From the NCBI RefSeq assembly GCF_900090145.1, contig NZ_FMHI01000006.1:248001-312000 (forward strand): a DNA stretch of 64,000 nucleotides, written 5' to 3'. This DNA comes from Streptomyces sp. WMMB 322 (lineage in GTDB: Bacteria > Actinomycetota > Actinomycetes > Streptomycetales > Streptomycetaceae). This document shows, piece after piece, positions 43,129 to 51,238 of the stretch. Under the pieces are notes generated by a model, which did no database searches, had not been told where the DNA came from, and saw nothing but the letters and a program-made list of their open reading frames with translations. How positions within the stretch are numbered: position 1 is the first letter of the stretch; the number at the start of each line of letters is the position of its first letter. Both the position numbers and the translations under genes were made by a program.

Positions 43129-43998
43129 ATGCTGCGCCTGGGGACACGCGAGTTCGGTCCGCACGAGATGGTGGTCATGGCCATCGTGAACCGGACACCG
43201 GACTCCTTCTACGACCGTGGCGCCACCTTCCGCGACGAGCCCGCCCTGGAGCGGGTCGACCGCGCGGTGGCCGAGGGCGCGGCCGTCATCGACATCGGCG
43301 GCGTCAAGGCCGGACCGGGCGAGGAGGTGACGGCCGAGGAGGAGGTGCGGCGCACAGCGGGCTTCGTCGCAGAGGTCCGCCGCCGCCATCCCGGCATCGT
43401 CATCAGCGTCGACACCTGGCGCCACGAGGTCGGCGAGGCCGTGTGCGAAGCCGGTGCGGATCTGCTCAACGACGCGTGGGGCGGCGTCGATCCGGCCCTG
43501 GCCGAGGTCGCCGCCCGGCACGGCGCCGGGCTGGTGTGCACGCACGCGGGAGGCGCCGAGCCGCGCACGCGGCCGCACCGGGTCAGCTACGACGGGGAGG
43601 GCGGTGTGATGGCGGACATCCTGCGCGTGACGCTGGGCCTGGCCGAGCGCGCCGTCGCTCTGGGGGTGCCCCGGGACTCCGTCCTCATCGACCCGGGGCA
43701 CGACTTCGGCAAGTCCACGCGGCACTCGCTCGAAGCCACACGCGAGCTGGGGGAGATGACGCGCAGCGGCTGGCCGGTGCTGGTTTCGCTGTCCAACAAG
43801 GACTTCGTCGGGGAGACGCTGGACGTGCCGCTCCAGGAACGGCTGACCGGGACGCTCGCCACCACCGCGGTCTCGGCATGGCTGGGCGCGCGCGTCTTCC
43901 GCGTCCACGAAGTCGCGGAGACGAGGCAGGTGCTGGAGATGGTCGCGTCGATCGCGGGGCACCGGCCGCCCGCCGTGGCGCGGCGGGGGCTCGCCTGA
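43129..43998 (+). CDS. folP: Dihydropteroate synthase paralogue (FolP2-like)
   Basis: A 289-residue TIM-barrel enzyme of the DHPS family. It opens with VMAIVNRTPDSFYDRGATF and continues AAVIDIGGVKAGPGEEVTAE, then DVLND-like DLLNDAWGG, and the C-terminal RVHEVAETRQVLEM. DHPS joins p-aminobenzoate to dihydropterin pyrophosphate, but the second DHPS of actinobacteria (M. tuberculosis FolP2) lacks that activity in tests (established knowledge), so this copy may have another role. It is divergent from the DivIVA-like gene with the palindromic array between them. The start at 43129 follows GAGAGGACGGCG. Confidence 0.85.
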   Translation: MLRLGTREFGPHEMVVMAIVNRTPDSFYDRGATFRDEPALERVDRAVAEGAAVIDIGGVKAGPGEEVTAEEEVRRTAGFVAEVRRRHPGIVISVDTWRHEVGEAVCEAGADLLNDAWGGVDPALAEVAARHGAGLVCTHAGGAEPRTRPHRVSYDGEGGVMADILRVTLGLAERAVALGVPRDSVLIDPGHDFGKSTRHSLEATRELGEMTRSGWPVLVSLSNKDFVGETLDVPLQERLTGTLATTAVSAWLGARVFRVHEVAETRQVLEMVASIAGHRPPAVARRGLA

Positions 43999-44052
43999 GC
44001 GGAGCCGGCGCCTTCGGGCCCGCGGGAGCGTCCGCGCCCCCTGCCCCCGCCC

Positions 44053-44805
44053 TCAGCCGGCTTCCTTCGTGACGACCGCCACCGCCTCGTCGATGTCGTC
44101 CGTGACGTGGAAGAGCTCGACATCGCGCGCGGACGCCTTGCCCTGAGCGACGACCGACCCGTGCAGCCAGTCCACGAGGCCCTGCCAGTACCCGCTGCCG
44201 AAGAGGACGATGGGGAAGCGCGTGACCTTCCTGGTCTGCACGAGGGTCATGGCCTCGAAGAGCTCGTCCATCGTTCCGAGTCCGCCGGGCAGCACGACGA
44301 AGCCCTGCGCGTACTTCACGAACATCGTCTTGCGCACGAAGAAGTAGCGGAAGTTCACACCGATGTCGACGTAGGGGTTGAGGCCCTGCTCGAAGGGCAG
44401 CTCGATGCCGAGCCCGACCGAGGTCCCGCCCGCCTCCAGCGCCCCCTTGTTGGCCGCCTCCATCGCACCCGGGCCGCCTCCGGTGATCACCCCGAAGCCG
44501 GCCTCGGTCAGCGCGGCCCCGATCCGCACGGCCGCCTCGTACTCCGGCGAGTCGACCGGCGTACGGGCGGAGCCGAAGACGCTGATGGCCGGCCCGAGTT
44601 CCGCGAGGGCACCGAACCCCTCCACGAACTCCGACTGGATGCGCATGACCCGCCAGGGGTCCTGGTGCACCCAGTCGGAAGGTCCGGTGGTGTCCAGCAG
44701 CCGCTGGTCCGTCGTCTCCGCCTGCATCTGCTTGCGGCGGCGCACCACCGGACCGAGACGCTGCTCGCGTGGCTTCCGTACTCGGTCCCGCTCCGTGCCG
44801 GCCAT
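44053..44805 (-). CDS. LOG-family cytokinin-type phosphoribohydrolase (TIGR00730)
   Basis: A 250-residue Rossmann-fold enzyme. The nucleotide-binding ITGGGPGAMEAANKGA and the catalytic VLPGGLGTMDELFE are intact. LOG proteins release free cytokinin bases from nucleoside monophosphates in plants and in M. tuberculosis (Rv1205), where the product is linked to nitric-oxide sensitivity; in other bacteria they act as general nucleotide hydrolases. The N-terminal 27 residues are basic and extra. The ATG at 44805 has GGAGGGAG upstream. It is convergent with folP. Confidence 0.9.
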   Translation of the reverse strand: MAGTERDRVRKPREQRLGPVVRRRKQMQAETTDQRLLDTTGPSDWVHQDPWRVMRIQSEFVEGFGALAELGPAISVFGSARTPVDSPEYEAAVRIGAALTEAGFGVITGGGPGAMEAANKGALEAGGTSVGLGIELPFEQGLNPYVDIGVNFRYFFVRKTMFVKYAQGFVVLPGGLGTMDELFEAMTLVQTRKVTRFPIVLFGSGYWQGLVDWLHGSVVAQGKASARDVELFHVTDDIDEAVAVVTKEAG

Positions 44806-44925
44806 CCCGACGCTCCCTCCGACTGCGATCGTTCTGGTTCAGCGTACGCACGGCGAGCCCCTGCCGGCGTGACGGACAGCGGCACTCCGCCGGGCGGCAA
44901 CCCGGCGGGAAGATGTACGCCGGGT

Positions 44926-46005
44926 TCAGGCCGTCAGCCAGGTACGGAGACGTTCCTCGCAGTGGAGGATCTTCGACGTCTCCACCCGCTCGTCCCGCTT
45001 GTGCGCCAGGTTCGGGTCGCCGGGTCCGTAGTTCACGGCCGGGACGCCGAGCGCGCTGAAGCGGGAGACGTCCGTCCAGCCGTACTTGGGCTGCGGCTCT
45101 CCTCCGACGGCGTCCGTGAAGGCCTTCGCCGCGGGATGGGAGAGGCCGGGCAGGGCGCCGCCCGAGCTGTCGTCCACTGTCAGCTCCCACTCGCCGCACC
45201 CGGAGAACACCTCGCGCACGTGAGCGAGGGCCTGCTCCTCGTCGATGTCGGGGGCGTAGCGGTAGTTGACAGTGACGGTGCAGGCGTCGGGGATGACGTT
45301 CCCCGCCACGCCCCCCTCGACCCGGACGGCGTTGAGCCCCTCCCGGTACTCCAGACCGTCGATCACCTTCCGGCGCGGCTCGTACGAGGCGAGCCGGGAG
45401 AGGATGGGAGCAGCGGCATGGATGGCGTTCTCGCCCATCCAGCCGCGCGCGGAGTGGGCACGCACTCCGCTGGTGCGCAGCAGGACGCGCAGCGTTCCCT
45501 GGCAGCCTCCCTCGACCTGGCCGCTGGAGGGCTCCAGCAGTACGGCGAAGTCACCGGTCAGCCAGTCCGGATGGGCTTCGGCGACGTGACCGAGACCGTT
45601 GAGATGGGCGGCGACCTCCTCGTTGTCGTAGAAGACGAAGGTGAGATCGCGGTTGGGCTCCGGGACGGTCGCGGCGATGCGCAGCTGCACGGCCACGCCG
45701 GCCTTCATGTCGCTGGTACCGCAGCCCCACAGCACGCCCGAGTCGTCGAGGCGGGAGGGCACATTGCCGGCGATGGGCACCGTGTCGATGTGCCCGGCGA
45801 GGATGACGCGTTCGTCGCGTCCGAGCCGGGTGCGGGCGACCACGTTGTTGCCGTAGCGGCCGACGGTCAGATGGGGAAAGGCCCGCAGGGCGGTCTCGAC
45901 GGCGTCGGCGAGCGCCCGTTCTTCTCCGCTCGGCGAGGGGAAGTCCACCAGCTGTGCGGTCAGCCGGGCGGCGTCCTGGTTCAGGTCGAGTCCGTTGTGC
46001 GGCAT
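44926..46005 (-). CDS. dapE: Succinyl-diaminopimelate desuccinylase
   Basis: A 359-residue M20-type metallohydrolase of the lysine/peptidoglycan pathway. Metal ligands are in [28 protein letters not shown] and LEPSSGQ, with a dimerisation lid domain around [17 protein letters not shown]. It removes the succinyl group from N-succinyl-LL-diaminopimelate, giving the precursor of meso-DAP. The partner aminotransferase dapC lies 2.4 kb away. The ATG at 46005 lacks a good ribosome binding site, and only 45 bp separate it from the divergent gene 46051-47091. Confidence 0.9.
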   Translation of the reverse strand: MPHNGLDLNQDAARLTAQLVDFPSPSGEERALADAVETALRAFPHLTVGRYGNNVVARTRLGRDERVILAGHIDTVPIAGNVPSRLDDSGVLWGCGTSDMKAGVAVQLRIAATVPEPNRDLTFVFYDNEEVAAHLNGLGHVAEAHPDWLTGDFAVLLEPSSGQVEGGCQGTLRVLLRTSGVRAHSARGWMGENAIHAAAPILSRLASYEPRRKVIDGLEYREGLNAVRVEGGVAGNVIPDACTVTVNYRYAPDIDEEQALAHVREVFSGCGEWELTVDDSSGGALPGLSHPAAKAFTDAVGGEPQPKYGWTDVSRFSALGVPAVNYGPGDPNLAHKRDERVETSKILHCEERLRTWLTA

Positions 46006-46050
46006 GAAAACAGCCTACGGGCGGCGGGACTTGGCAGAGCGGCTACCTTA

Positions 46051-47091
46051 ATGCCCGTGTCCCCCTCGGAATCCTCACCCCACAAGTCCCGCGCCAGGGG
46101 CCTTCGTACAGCGGCGGCATGCATAGTGCTGCTGGTCGTCGCCGGTTACGTGGTGACGCAGTACGTCACCAGCAGCACGGGGCCCGCGCGGTGTCTCGTC
46201 AGAACAGCTGGCGAGAAGCCGGAGGACTACGAGATCAAGCCCGAGCAGGCCGCCAACGCCGCGACGATCACAGCGGTCGCCTCGCAGCGCGGTCTTCCGG
46301 AGCGCGCCGTCACGATAGCCCTGGCCACGGCCATGCAGGAGTCCTCACTGCGCAACATCGAGCACGGTGACCGGGATTCGCTGGGCCTGTTCCAGCAGCG
46401 TCCGTCCCAAGGGTGGGGCACCGAGCGGCAGATCCAGGACCCTGTGTACGCCTCGGGGAAGTTCTACGACCATCTTGTGGAGATTCCCGGCTACTCGCGG
46501 CTGCCGCTGACCGTGGCCGCACAGCGGGTGCAGCGCAGCGGCTACCCGCAGGCCTACGCGAAGCACGAGACGCACGCGTCGCTGCTGACCGCCGCGCTCA
46601 CGGGCCGCCGCGCCGCCGCGTTCAACTGCACCACCGGGCCCGCCGGCGGCGACGGCAAGGCCGGCAGCGCGACCCGGCTACGGGCACGTCTCGTGCGGGA
46701 GTTCGGCACGGGGGTGCTGCCGGGGCAGAAGACGGACGCACCTGCACCGCCCACCGGGAACGCGGCCCTGGGCGAGGAGCCCCGTTCGGGCGCGGACCGG
46801 CGGGAGACGGACGAGGACGTCCTCGCGGCGGGGGGCGGGCCCCGCGGGCACCGGGCGGCGGACAAGGACCCGTCGAAGGTGGACATTCCCGTCCGTCCCG
46901 GCCGCCGGGGGTGGGAACTGGCGCACTGGGCCGTGGCGAACGCCTCGGATCTGCGCATCGAGGAGATCACCTACCGCAACCGCGTCTGGAGCGCCTCCAG
47001 TTCGGAGGAGGGCTGGCGCCCGCGGGAGGACCGGGGCGGCGGGACGGGCGGTGAACGCACCGTCAGCGTGCGGCTCGCGACGGGCAACTAG
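46051..47091 (+). CDS. Membrane-anchored lysozyme-fold protein
   Basis: A 346-residue protein. A short basic cytoplasmic N-terminus and one membrane helix (TAAACIVLLVVAGYVVTQYV) are followed by an extracytoplasmic domain. That domain reads ATAMQESSLRNIEHGDRDSL, GLFQQRPSQGWGT and YASGKFYDHL, as in lysozyme/lytic-transglycosylase-like cores with the catalytic Glu in QESS. The C-terminal part (AAGGGPRGHRAADKDPSKVD) is variable. Databases often label such proteins heavy metal transporter, with no support in sequence. The ATG at 46051 is close to a -10-like TACCTT. The GTG at 46057 would fit a leaderless start. Its stop TAG is at the edge of a MITE-like element. Confidence 0.8.
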   Translation: MPVSPSESSPHKSRARGLRTAAACIVLLVVAGYVVTQYVTSSTGPARCLVRTAGEKPEDYEIKPEQAANAATITAVASQRGLPERAVTIALATAMQESSLRNIEHGDRDSLGLFQQRPSQGWGTERQIQDPVYASGKFYDHLVEIPGYSRLPLTVAAQRVQRSGYPQAYAKHETHASLLTAALTGRRAAAFNCTTGPAGGDGKAGSATRLRARLVREFGTGVLPGQKTDAPAPPTGNAALGEEPRSGADRRETDEDVLAAGGGPRGHRAADKDPSKVDIPVRPGRRGWELAHWAVANASDLRIEEITYRNRVWSASSSEEGWRPREDRGGGTGGERTVSVRLATGN

Positions 47092-47253
47092 GGGCTGTCC
47101 GGCGGATCTTCGTGGATCAGCGAGCGGCGTCCGGCGCCGTGCATCGCAAGGCGGAGGGTCGTCCTCATACTGGGCGTATTCGGGCGATCCCGACAACGCA
47201 GCGAGGTGCGGTGCCGGGAGTCGCGAGCCCGCGAAGATCCGCCGGACAGGCCC
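47091..47253. mobile_element. MITE-like element, copy B (163 bp)
   Basis: It is the reverse-oriented match of 14628-14790 with about 5 differences. The ends are inverted repeats (GGGGCTGTCCGGCGGATC and its complement, CCGCCGGACAGGCCC). It is flanked by TA at 47089-47090 and 47254-47255 (CTAG at both sides), a 2-bp target-site duplication. The left TA is part of the stop codon of the gene 46051-47091. No transposase gene is nearby. Confidence 0.82.
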
Positions 47254-47694
47254 TAGGCCTGTCCGCAGTCCACCTGGCCGCGGTCCGCCCCGTCCGCAGT
47301 CCGCCGTCCGCAGTCCGCCCGGCAGCCTCCGGCCCCGTTCGCGTTCCGTTCTCCGGTCGGCGCGAGGCCCGTTCCGGCAAACGCGGCGCGCTCATCACCT
47401 TCGGGGGAATTCCGTACTGCGAGGTGGACGCCGCCCGTTGGGGGAACGCCCGTGACACGTTGCCGCAACACCCGTGCCGCAGAAGGGGTTTGGCGGTGCC
47501 GCAGCCGAGGTGACCAGGCACGGCAGCCCTGTTGGGCACAGCCGATCATGTGACGCATTGCCAATCCTTTACCCCGGCGGCCCGCAACTTTCCGGCTCCC
47601 CGAGGCGATAGGCACAGCGCCCGGCCCGGCGTTTGCCCGGCCGGGTTTGCATCACGTTTTCCGTAGCAGTAGATCTCTCCGTCAAAGGAGCAAC
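47092..47694. other. Gene-free region with MITE, palindrome and tandem repeats
   Basis: This 603-bp stretch begins with the MITE-like copy B. A 23-bp palindrome overlaps its right end (47243-47265, CGGACAGGCC and GGCCTGTCCG arms), and the 14-mer CGTCCGCAGTCCGC is repeated at 47291-47304 and 47305-47318. From 47330 on it is lower in repeats and probably carries the promoter of the secreted-protein gene. No protein-like frame was found. Confidence 0.65.
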
Positions 47695-48186
47695 ATGTCC
47701 CTCCCTCTCACGCGCCGGATCGCCAAGACCGTGCTGCTGACGGCCGCGGGCGCCGCCTCTGTCGTCGGCACGGCCGGTGCTGCGAGTGCCGTTGAACTGC
47801 CGACGACGACCGATGTGGGCGGGCTGAGCCACCCGGACAACGCCATCGGCAGCGCCGCGCAGGGCGCCAAGGCGCTCAACCCCATGAGCCACCGCCCGGT
47901 CGACGCCGCCTCCGGCGCCGCCGCCTCCGGCGTCAAGGCCGCCGGCAGCGACGCCGACCGGGTCGCGCCGGAGACCAGGAAGTTCGCGGGCAACACCGCC
48001 GACGGTGCCGCCGAGGGTGCCACCGAAGGTCTGCGGCAGCAGGCTCCGAAGACCCAGCAGCTGCCGGCCAAGACCGCGGCTCAGCCGCAGCGCACCCTTG
48101 ACCGGGCTGCTCCGGCCAAGGGCCTGCTGGGGAGCCAGAAGGTGCTGCCGAACGGTCTGGGAACCGCCTCGATCGCCGGCCTCTGA
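47695..48186 (+). CDS. Small secreted protein, Ala/Gly-rich
   Basis: A 163-residue protein with a signal peptide (basic RRIAKT, hydrophobic VLLTAAGAASVVGTAGA, cleavage after ASA before VELP). The mature part is Ala/Gly/Pro-rich (GAAASGVKAAGSDADR, GAAEGATEGLRQQAPKT) without a recognised fold. It is probably disordered on the cell surface or medium. Related Streptomyces proteins are often mislabelled ATP-binding protein. The ATG at 47695 has AAAGGAGC 5 bases upstream. It is followed by a 25-bp hairpin. Confidence 0.78.
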   Translation: MSLPLTRRIAKTVLLTAAGAASVVGTAGAASAVELPTTTDVGGLSHPDNAIGSAAQGAKALNPMSHRPVDAASGAAASGVKAAGSDADRVAPETRKFAGNTADGAAEGATEGLRQQAPKTQQLPAKTAAQPQRTLDRAAPAKGLLGSQKVLPNGLGTASIAGL

Positions 48187-48205
48187 CACCGGCGCGCAGG
48201 CGCAC

Positions 48206-48257
48206 CGACGTGAGGAAGGGCCGCGGAGAGTTCTCTCCGCGGCCCTTCCTCACGTCG
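48206..48257. terminator. Perfect 25-bp hairpin between convergent genes
   Basis: 48206-48230 pairs with 48233-48257 without a mismatch and with only a TT tip, centred on GCGGAGAG and CTCTCCGC. It starts 19 bp after the secreted-protein stop and lies 143 bp from the dapC stop on the other strand. It is the longest perfect stem in the window. Confidence 0.85.
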
Positions 48258-48399
48258 TCCGGAACGGATCGGTCCCGTGCGCTGAGCCGTGGGTCGCGCC
48301 CTGGCGGAACGGCGCGGCCCGCTCTGCCTCGTCGGCCGCGGTCCCCGGACCCTGGGTCCCGCGCGGCTCTCCGGCAGCCGGACCTTCGCGGCCCTCCGG

Positions 48400-49566
48400 T
48401 CAGCTCTCCAGCCGTCGCACCGCAGCCGAGACACGCTCGTCCGTCGCCGTGAGGGCGACACGCACGAACCGGTCGCCCGCGGTGCCGTAGAAGTCCCCCG
48501 GGGCGACGAGCACTCCGAGCTTGGACAGGTCTCCGACGGTGTCCCAGCACGGCTCGTCGCGCGTCGCCCAGAGGTAGAGGGACGCCTCACTGTGCTCGAT
48601 GCGGAAGCCGCGCCCTTCGAGCGCCCTGCGCAGGGCCGCCCGGCGGGCCGCGTAACGCTCCCGCTGGAGCGCCACGTGCGCGTCGTCCCCGAGCGCTGCG
48701 ACCGTCGCGGCCTGCACGGGAGCGGGCACCATCATCCCGCCGTGCTTGCGGATGTGCAGCAACTCCCCCAGCACCGCGGAGTCACCGGCCACGAAGGCGG
48801 CGCGGTAGCCGGCGAGGTTGGAGCGCTTGGAGAGCGAATGGACGGCGACGAGGCCCTCGTACGAGCCGCCGCAGACCTCCGGGTGCAGCACCGAGACCGG
48901 GTCGGTCTCCCAGCCGAGTTCCAGATAGCACTCGTCGCTGACGAGCAGCACACCGTGCTCACGTGCCCACTCGACGGTGCGCGTCAGCTGCCGCGCGTCC
49001 AGCACCCGGCCGGTCGGGTTGGAGGGCGAGTTCAGCCACAGCAGGCGCAGACCGTCCGGGTCGAGCTCCGTCGGGTCGTCGCAGACGACGGGTTCGGCCC
49101 GGGCGAGGCGCGCCCCGACCTCGTATGTCGGGTAGGCGAGCCGCGGGTACGCCACACGGTCGCCGGGACCGAGACCGAGCTGGGTGGGCAGCCACGCGAC
49201 GAACTCCTTGGAGCCGACGACCGGCAGCACGTTCCGGTGCGTCAACCCGGAAGCACCCAGACGGCGTTCGCACCAGCCCGTGATGGCGTCCCGCAGTGCG
49301 GGGGTGCCCCACACGGTGGGGTAGCCGGGGCTGTCGGCGGCGTCGGTCAGTGCCCGCCGGACCACCTCGGGGACGGGGTCCACGGGAGTGCCCACGGACA
49401 GGTCGACGATGCCGCCGTCATGCGCCGCCGCGGCGGCCTTGTAGGGCTCCAGCTTGTCCCAGGGGAATTCGGGGAGCCGTGCGGAGACGGAGGCAGCGGT
49501 GGGACCGGAGGAACCGGCGGAACCCGTCGGGCCTGTGGAACCTGCGGGGCCTGTGGATGAGGCCAC
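48400..49566 (-). CDS. dapC: N-succinyldiaminopimelate aminotransferase
   Basis: A 388-residue fold-type I PLP aminotransferase. It has VDLSVGTPVDPVPEVV, GYPTVWGTPALRDAI, the NSPSNPTGRV turn, VSDECYLELGW and the Schiff-base lysine in HSLSKRSNLAGYR. It uses glutamate to make N-succinyl-LL-DAP, the substrate for DapE, so both steps lie in this window. The first 25 residues have Gly-X-Y triplets (GPAGSTGPTGSAGSSGPT) and are not part of the enzyme. The GTG at 49566 is the only start that precedes the core. It shares a strand with fdxA, 112 bp upstream. Confidence 0.88.
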   Translation of the reverse strand: MASSTGPAGSTGPTGSAGSSGPTAASVSARLPEFPWDKLEPYKAAAAAHDGGIVDLSVGTPVDPVPEVVRRALTDAADSPGYPTVWGTPALRDAITGWCERRLGASGLTHRNVLPVVGSKEFVAWLPTQLGLGPGDRVAYPRLAYPTYEVGARLARAEPVVCDDPTELDPDGLRLLWLNSPSNPTGRVLDARQLTRTVEWAREHGVLLVSDECYLELGWETDPVSVLHPEVCGGSYEGLVAVHSLSKRSNLAGYRAAFVAGDSAVLGELLHIRKHGGMMVPAPVQAATVAALGDDAHVALQRERYAARRAALRRALEGRGFRIEHSEASLYLWATRDEPCWDTVGDLSKLGVLVAPGDFYGTAGDRFVRVALTATDERVSAAVRRLES

Positions 49567-49678
49567 GGGATGACTCGCTTTCTGCTGTGAAACACGTGGT
49601 CCCGCACGCCCGCCGGCGGGACCGGCGCGCTGTGCGGGACCACGGACCGCGGAAGGGGGGACGGCCCGGACCGCGGTG

Positions 49679-50005
49679 TCACTCGTCGTGGCTCTGCGGG
49701 GGCAGCGCGGCGATGACGGGGTGGTCCCGCTCGATCAGACCGAGCTTGCTCGCTCCGCCGGGCGAGCCGAGTTCGTCGAAGAACTCCACGTTCGCCTTGT
49801 AGTAGTCCTTCCACTCCTCGGGAGTGTCGTCCTCGTAGAAGATCGCCTCGACCGGGCAGACCGGTTCGCAAGCACCGCAGTCGACGCATTCGTCCGGGTG
49901 GATGTACAAGGAGCGCTGGCCCTCGTAGATGCAGTCGACGGGGCACTCCTCGATGCAGGCCTTGTCCTTAAGGTCGACACAAGGCTCCGCGATGACGTAG
50001 GTCAC
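49679..50005 (-). CDS. fdxA: Seven-iron ferredoxin FdxA
   Basis: A 108-residue 3Fe-4S/4Fe-4S ferredoxin with the complete cysteine pattern: CVDLKDKACIEECPVDCI and CVDCGACEPVCPVEAI, followed by the acidic helix (TPEEWKDYYKANVEFFDELG). It donates electrons to cytochrome P450s and other reductases. The GTG start at 50005 has GAGGAGG 9 bases upstream and gives VTYVIAEPCVD, the family N-terminus. It is upstream of dapC, which may be co-transcribed. The divergent gene starts at 50144. Confidence 0.92.
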   Translation of the reverse strand: MTYVIAEPCVDLKDKACIEECPVDCIYEGQRSLYIHPDECVDCGACEPVCPVEAIFYEDDTPEEWKDYYKANVEFFDELGSPGGASKLGLIERDHPVIAALPPQSHDE

Positions 50006-50143
50006 GCTGTCGTTCCTCCTCAATAGGGCCGGCGGACCGGTGTCGGTGTCCGCCGCTGGGCGCGCGGGAGCGCGGCGTCGTCGATGCCCGTCCTAGTATC
50101 TCCGTTCCCGGTACCGAGACGAACAGGAGGGGCGGGTAGAGAA

Positions 50144-51232
50144 GTGGAATTCACCACGGGCGGACGACTCGAAGTCCGAATCACCATGTCTGACGTGGGG
50201 AAACGCGTATCCGTCCGGTCCTTGACCGGTTCCGGAGGACGGCACGCCACCTTCACCGACACGGTAGGCGTTCTCACATCCTGGAACGACGGTGTGCTCC
50301 ACATCACCCGCCGCGGCGGACAGAGCGTGCCGATCGACGAATCGGCGCTGGTCGCCGGGAAGGTCGTCCCTGGCACCCCGGCCCGGCGGCGCGGCATCCC
50401 CGCCGCGGGCGTACGTGAACTCGTCGAGGTGGCGGCGCGCGGATGGCCCGCCGTCGAGACCGGACGGCTGGGCCACTGGACGCTCAGGGCGAGCGCGGAG
50501 GACGCGCCGCCCGCCGGAGGTGCGCGCGGCCTCCGCCGCGAGGGCTTCACCGCACGGGCCAACTCGGTACTGCCACTGGGTGATCCCGGCATGCCTCTCG
50601 CCGAGGCGCTGACTCGTGCGCGCAACTGGTACGAGGAGCGCGGGCTGGTGCCCCGCGTGCAGGTCACGACGGGCGGCGAAAGGACGGACGAACTGCTCGC
50701 CGCGGAACTGGAGGAGCGCGGGTGGACGGGAGAGCGGTACGCGCTGCTCAGGGTGGCCGCACTGGCGCCGTTGGCCGACCGCGAGCCGGACGTCCGCGTG
50801 CGGCTCACCCGCACTCCCGGGGCGGACTGGTTCTCGCTCTACCGCCGCGCCGGTGAAATGCCGCACGCCGCAACGAAGGTGCTGACGGGCGGCGCGTCCG
50901 TCTGGTTCGCGACGGTGGAGGCCGACGGCGGCGCCCCGGGTACGGGAGGGCACGCTGCCGGGGATACGGCGGGGGGCGCGGCAGCGATCGGACGGTGCGT
51001 CGTCGACGGACGGTGGGCGGGCTTCGCCGGAATGGAGGTGGCTCCGGAACGCCGCCGGGAAGGGCTGGCCACCGCGGTCATGGCCGAGTTGGCGCGTGCG
51101 GCACTCGCCGAAGGTGCCTCCGCCGCCTACCTCCAGGTGGAACGTGACAACGAGGCGGCGCGGGCGCTGTACGACGGAATGGGCTTCGCCGACCACCACG
51201 CATACCACTACCGCCGCGCTCCGGAGGGCTGA
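50144..51232 (+). CDS. GNAT acetyltransferase with N-terminal SH3-like domain
   Basis: A 362-residue protein. The N-terminal 70 residues (SVRSLTGSGGRHATFTDTVG, VLTSWNDGVLHITRRGG) look like a small beta barrel, and the C-terminal 120 a GNAT acetyltransferase (FAGMEVAPERRREGLATAVM, AYLQVERDNEAARALYDGMGF). GNAT proteins transfer acetyl from acetyl-CoA to amines on small molecules or proteins; the acceptor is not inferable. The GTG at 50144 gives MEFTTGGRLEVRITM and is preceded by AGGAGGGGC at about 12 bases. It is followed 6 bp later by the SirB1 gene, so the two form an operon. Confidence 0.82.
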   Translation: MEFTTGGRLEVRITMSDVGKRVSVRSLTGSGGRHATFTDTVGVLTSWNDGVLHITRRGGQSVPIDESALVAGKVVPGTPARRRGIPAAGVRELVEVAARGWPAVETGRLGHWTLRASAEDAPPAGGARGLRREGFTARANSVLPLGDPGMPLAEALTRARNWYEERGLVPRVQVTTGGERTDELLAAELEERGWTGERYALLRVAALAPLADREPDVRVRLTRTPGADWFSLYRRAGEMPHAATKVLTGGASVWFATVEADGGAPGTGGHAAGDTAGGAAAIGRCVVDGRWAGFAGMEVAPERRREGLATAVMAELARAALAEGASAAYLQVERDNEAARALYDGMGFADHHAYHYRRAPEG

Positions 51233-51238
51233 TCCGCA

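Noticed and set aside
44107..46050. Long plus-strand frame leading into the gene 46051-47091
   Set aside because: It is antisense to the LOG and dapE genes; the protein-like part with membrane helix and lysozyme fold begins only at 46051.
46051..47091. Heavy metal transporter
   Set aside because: Only one membrane helix and no metal-binding motif; the extracytoplasmic domain looks lysozyme-like.
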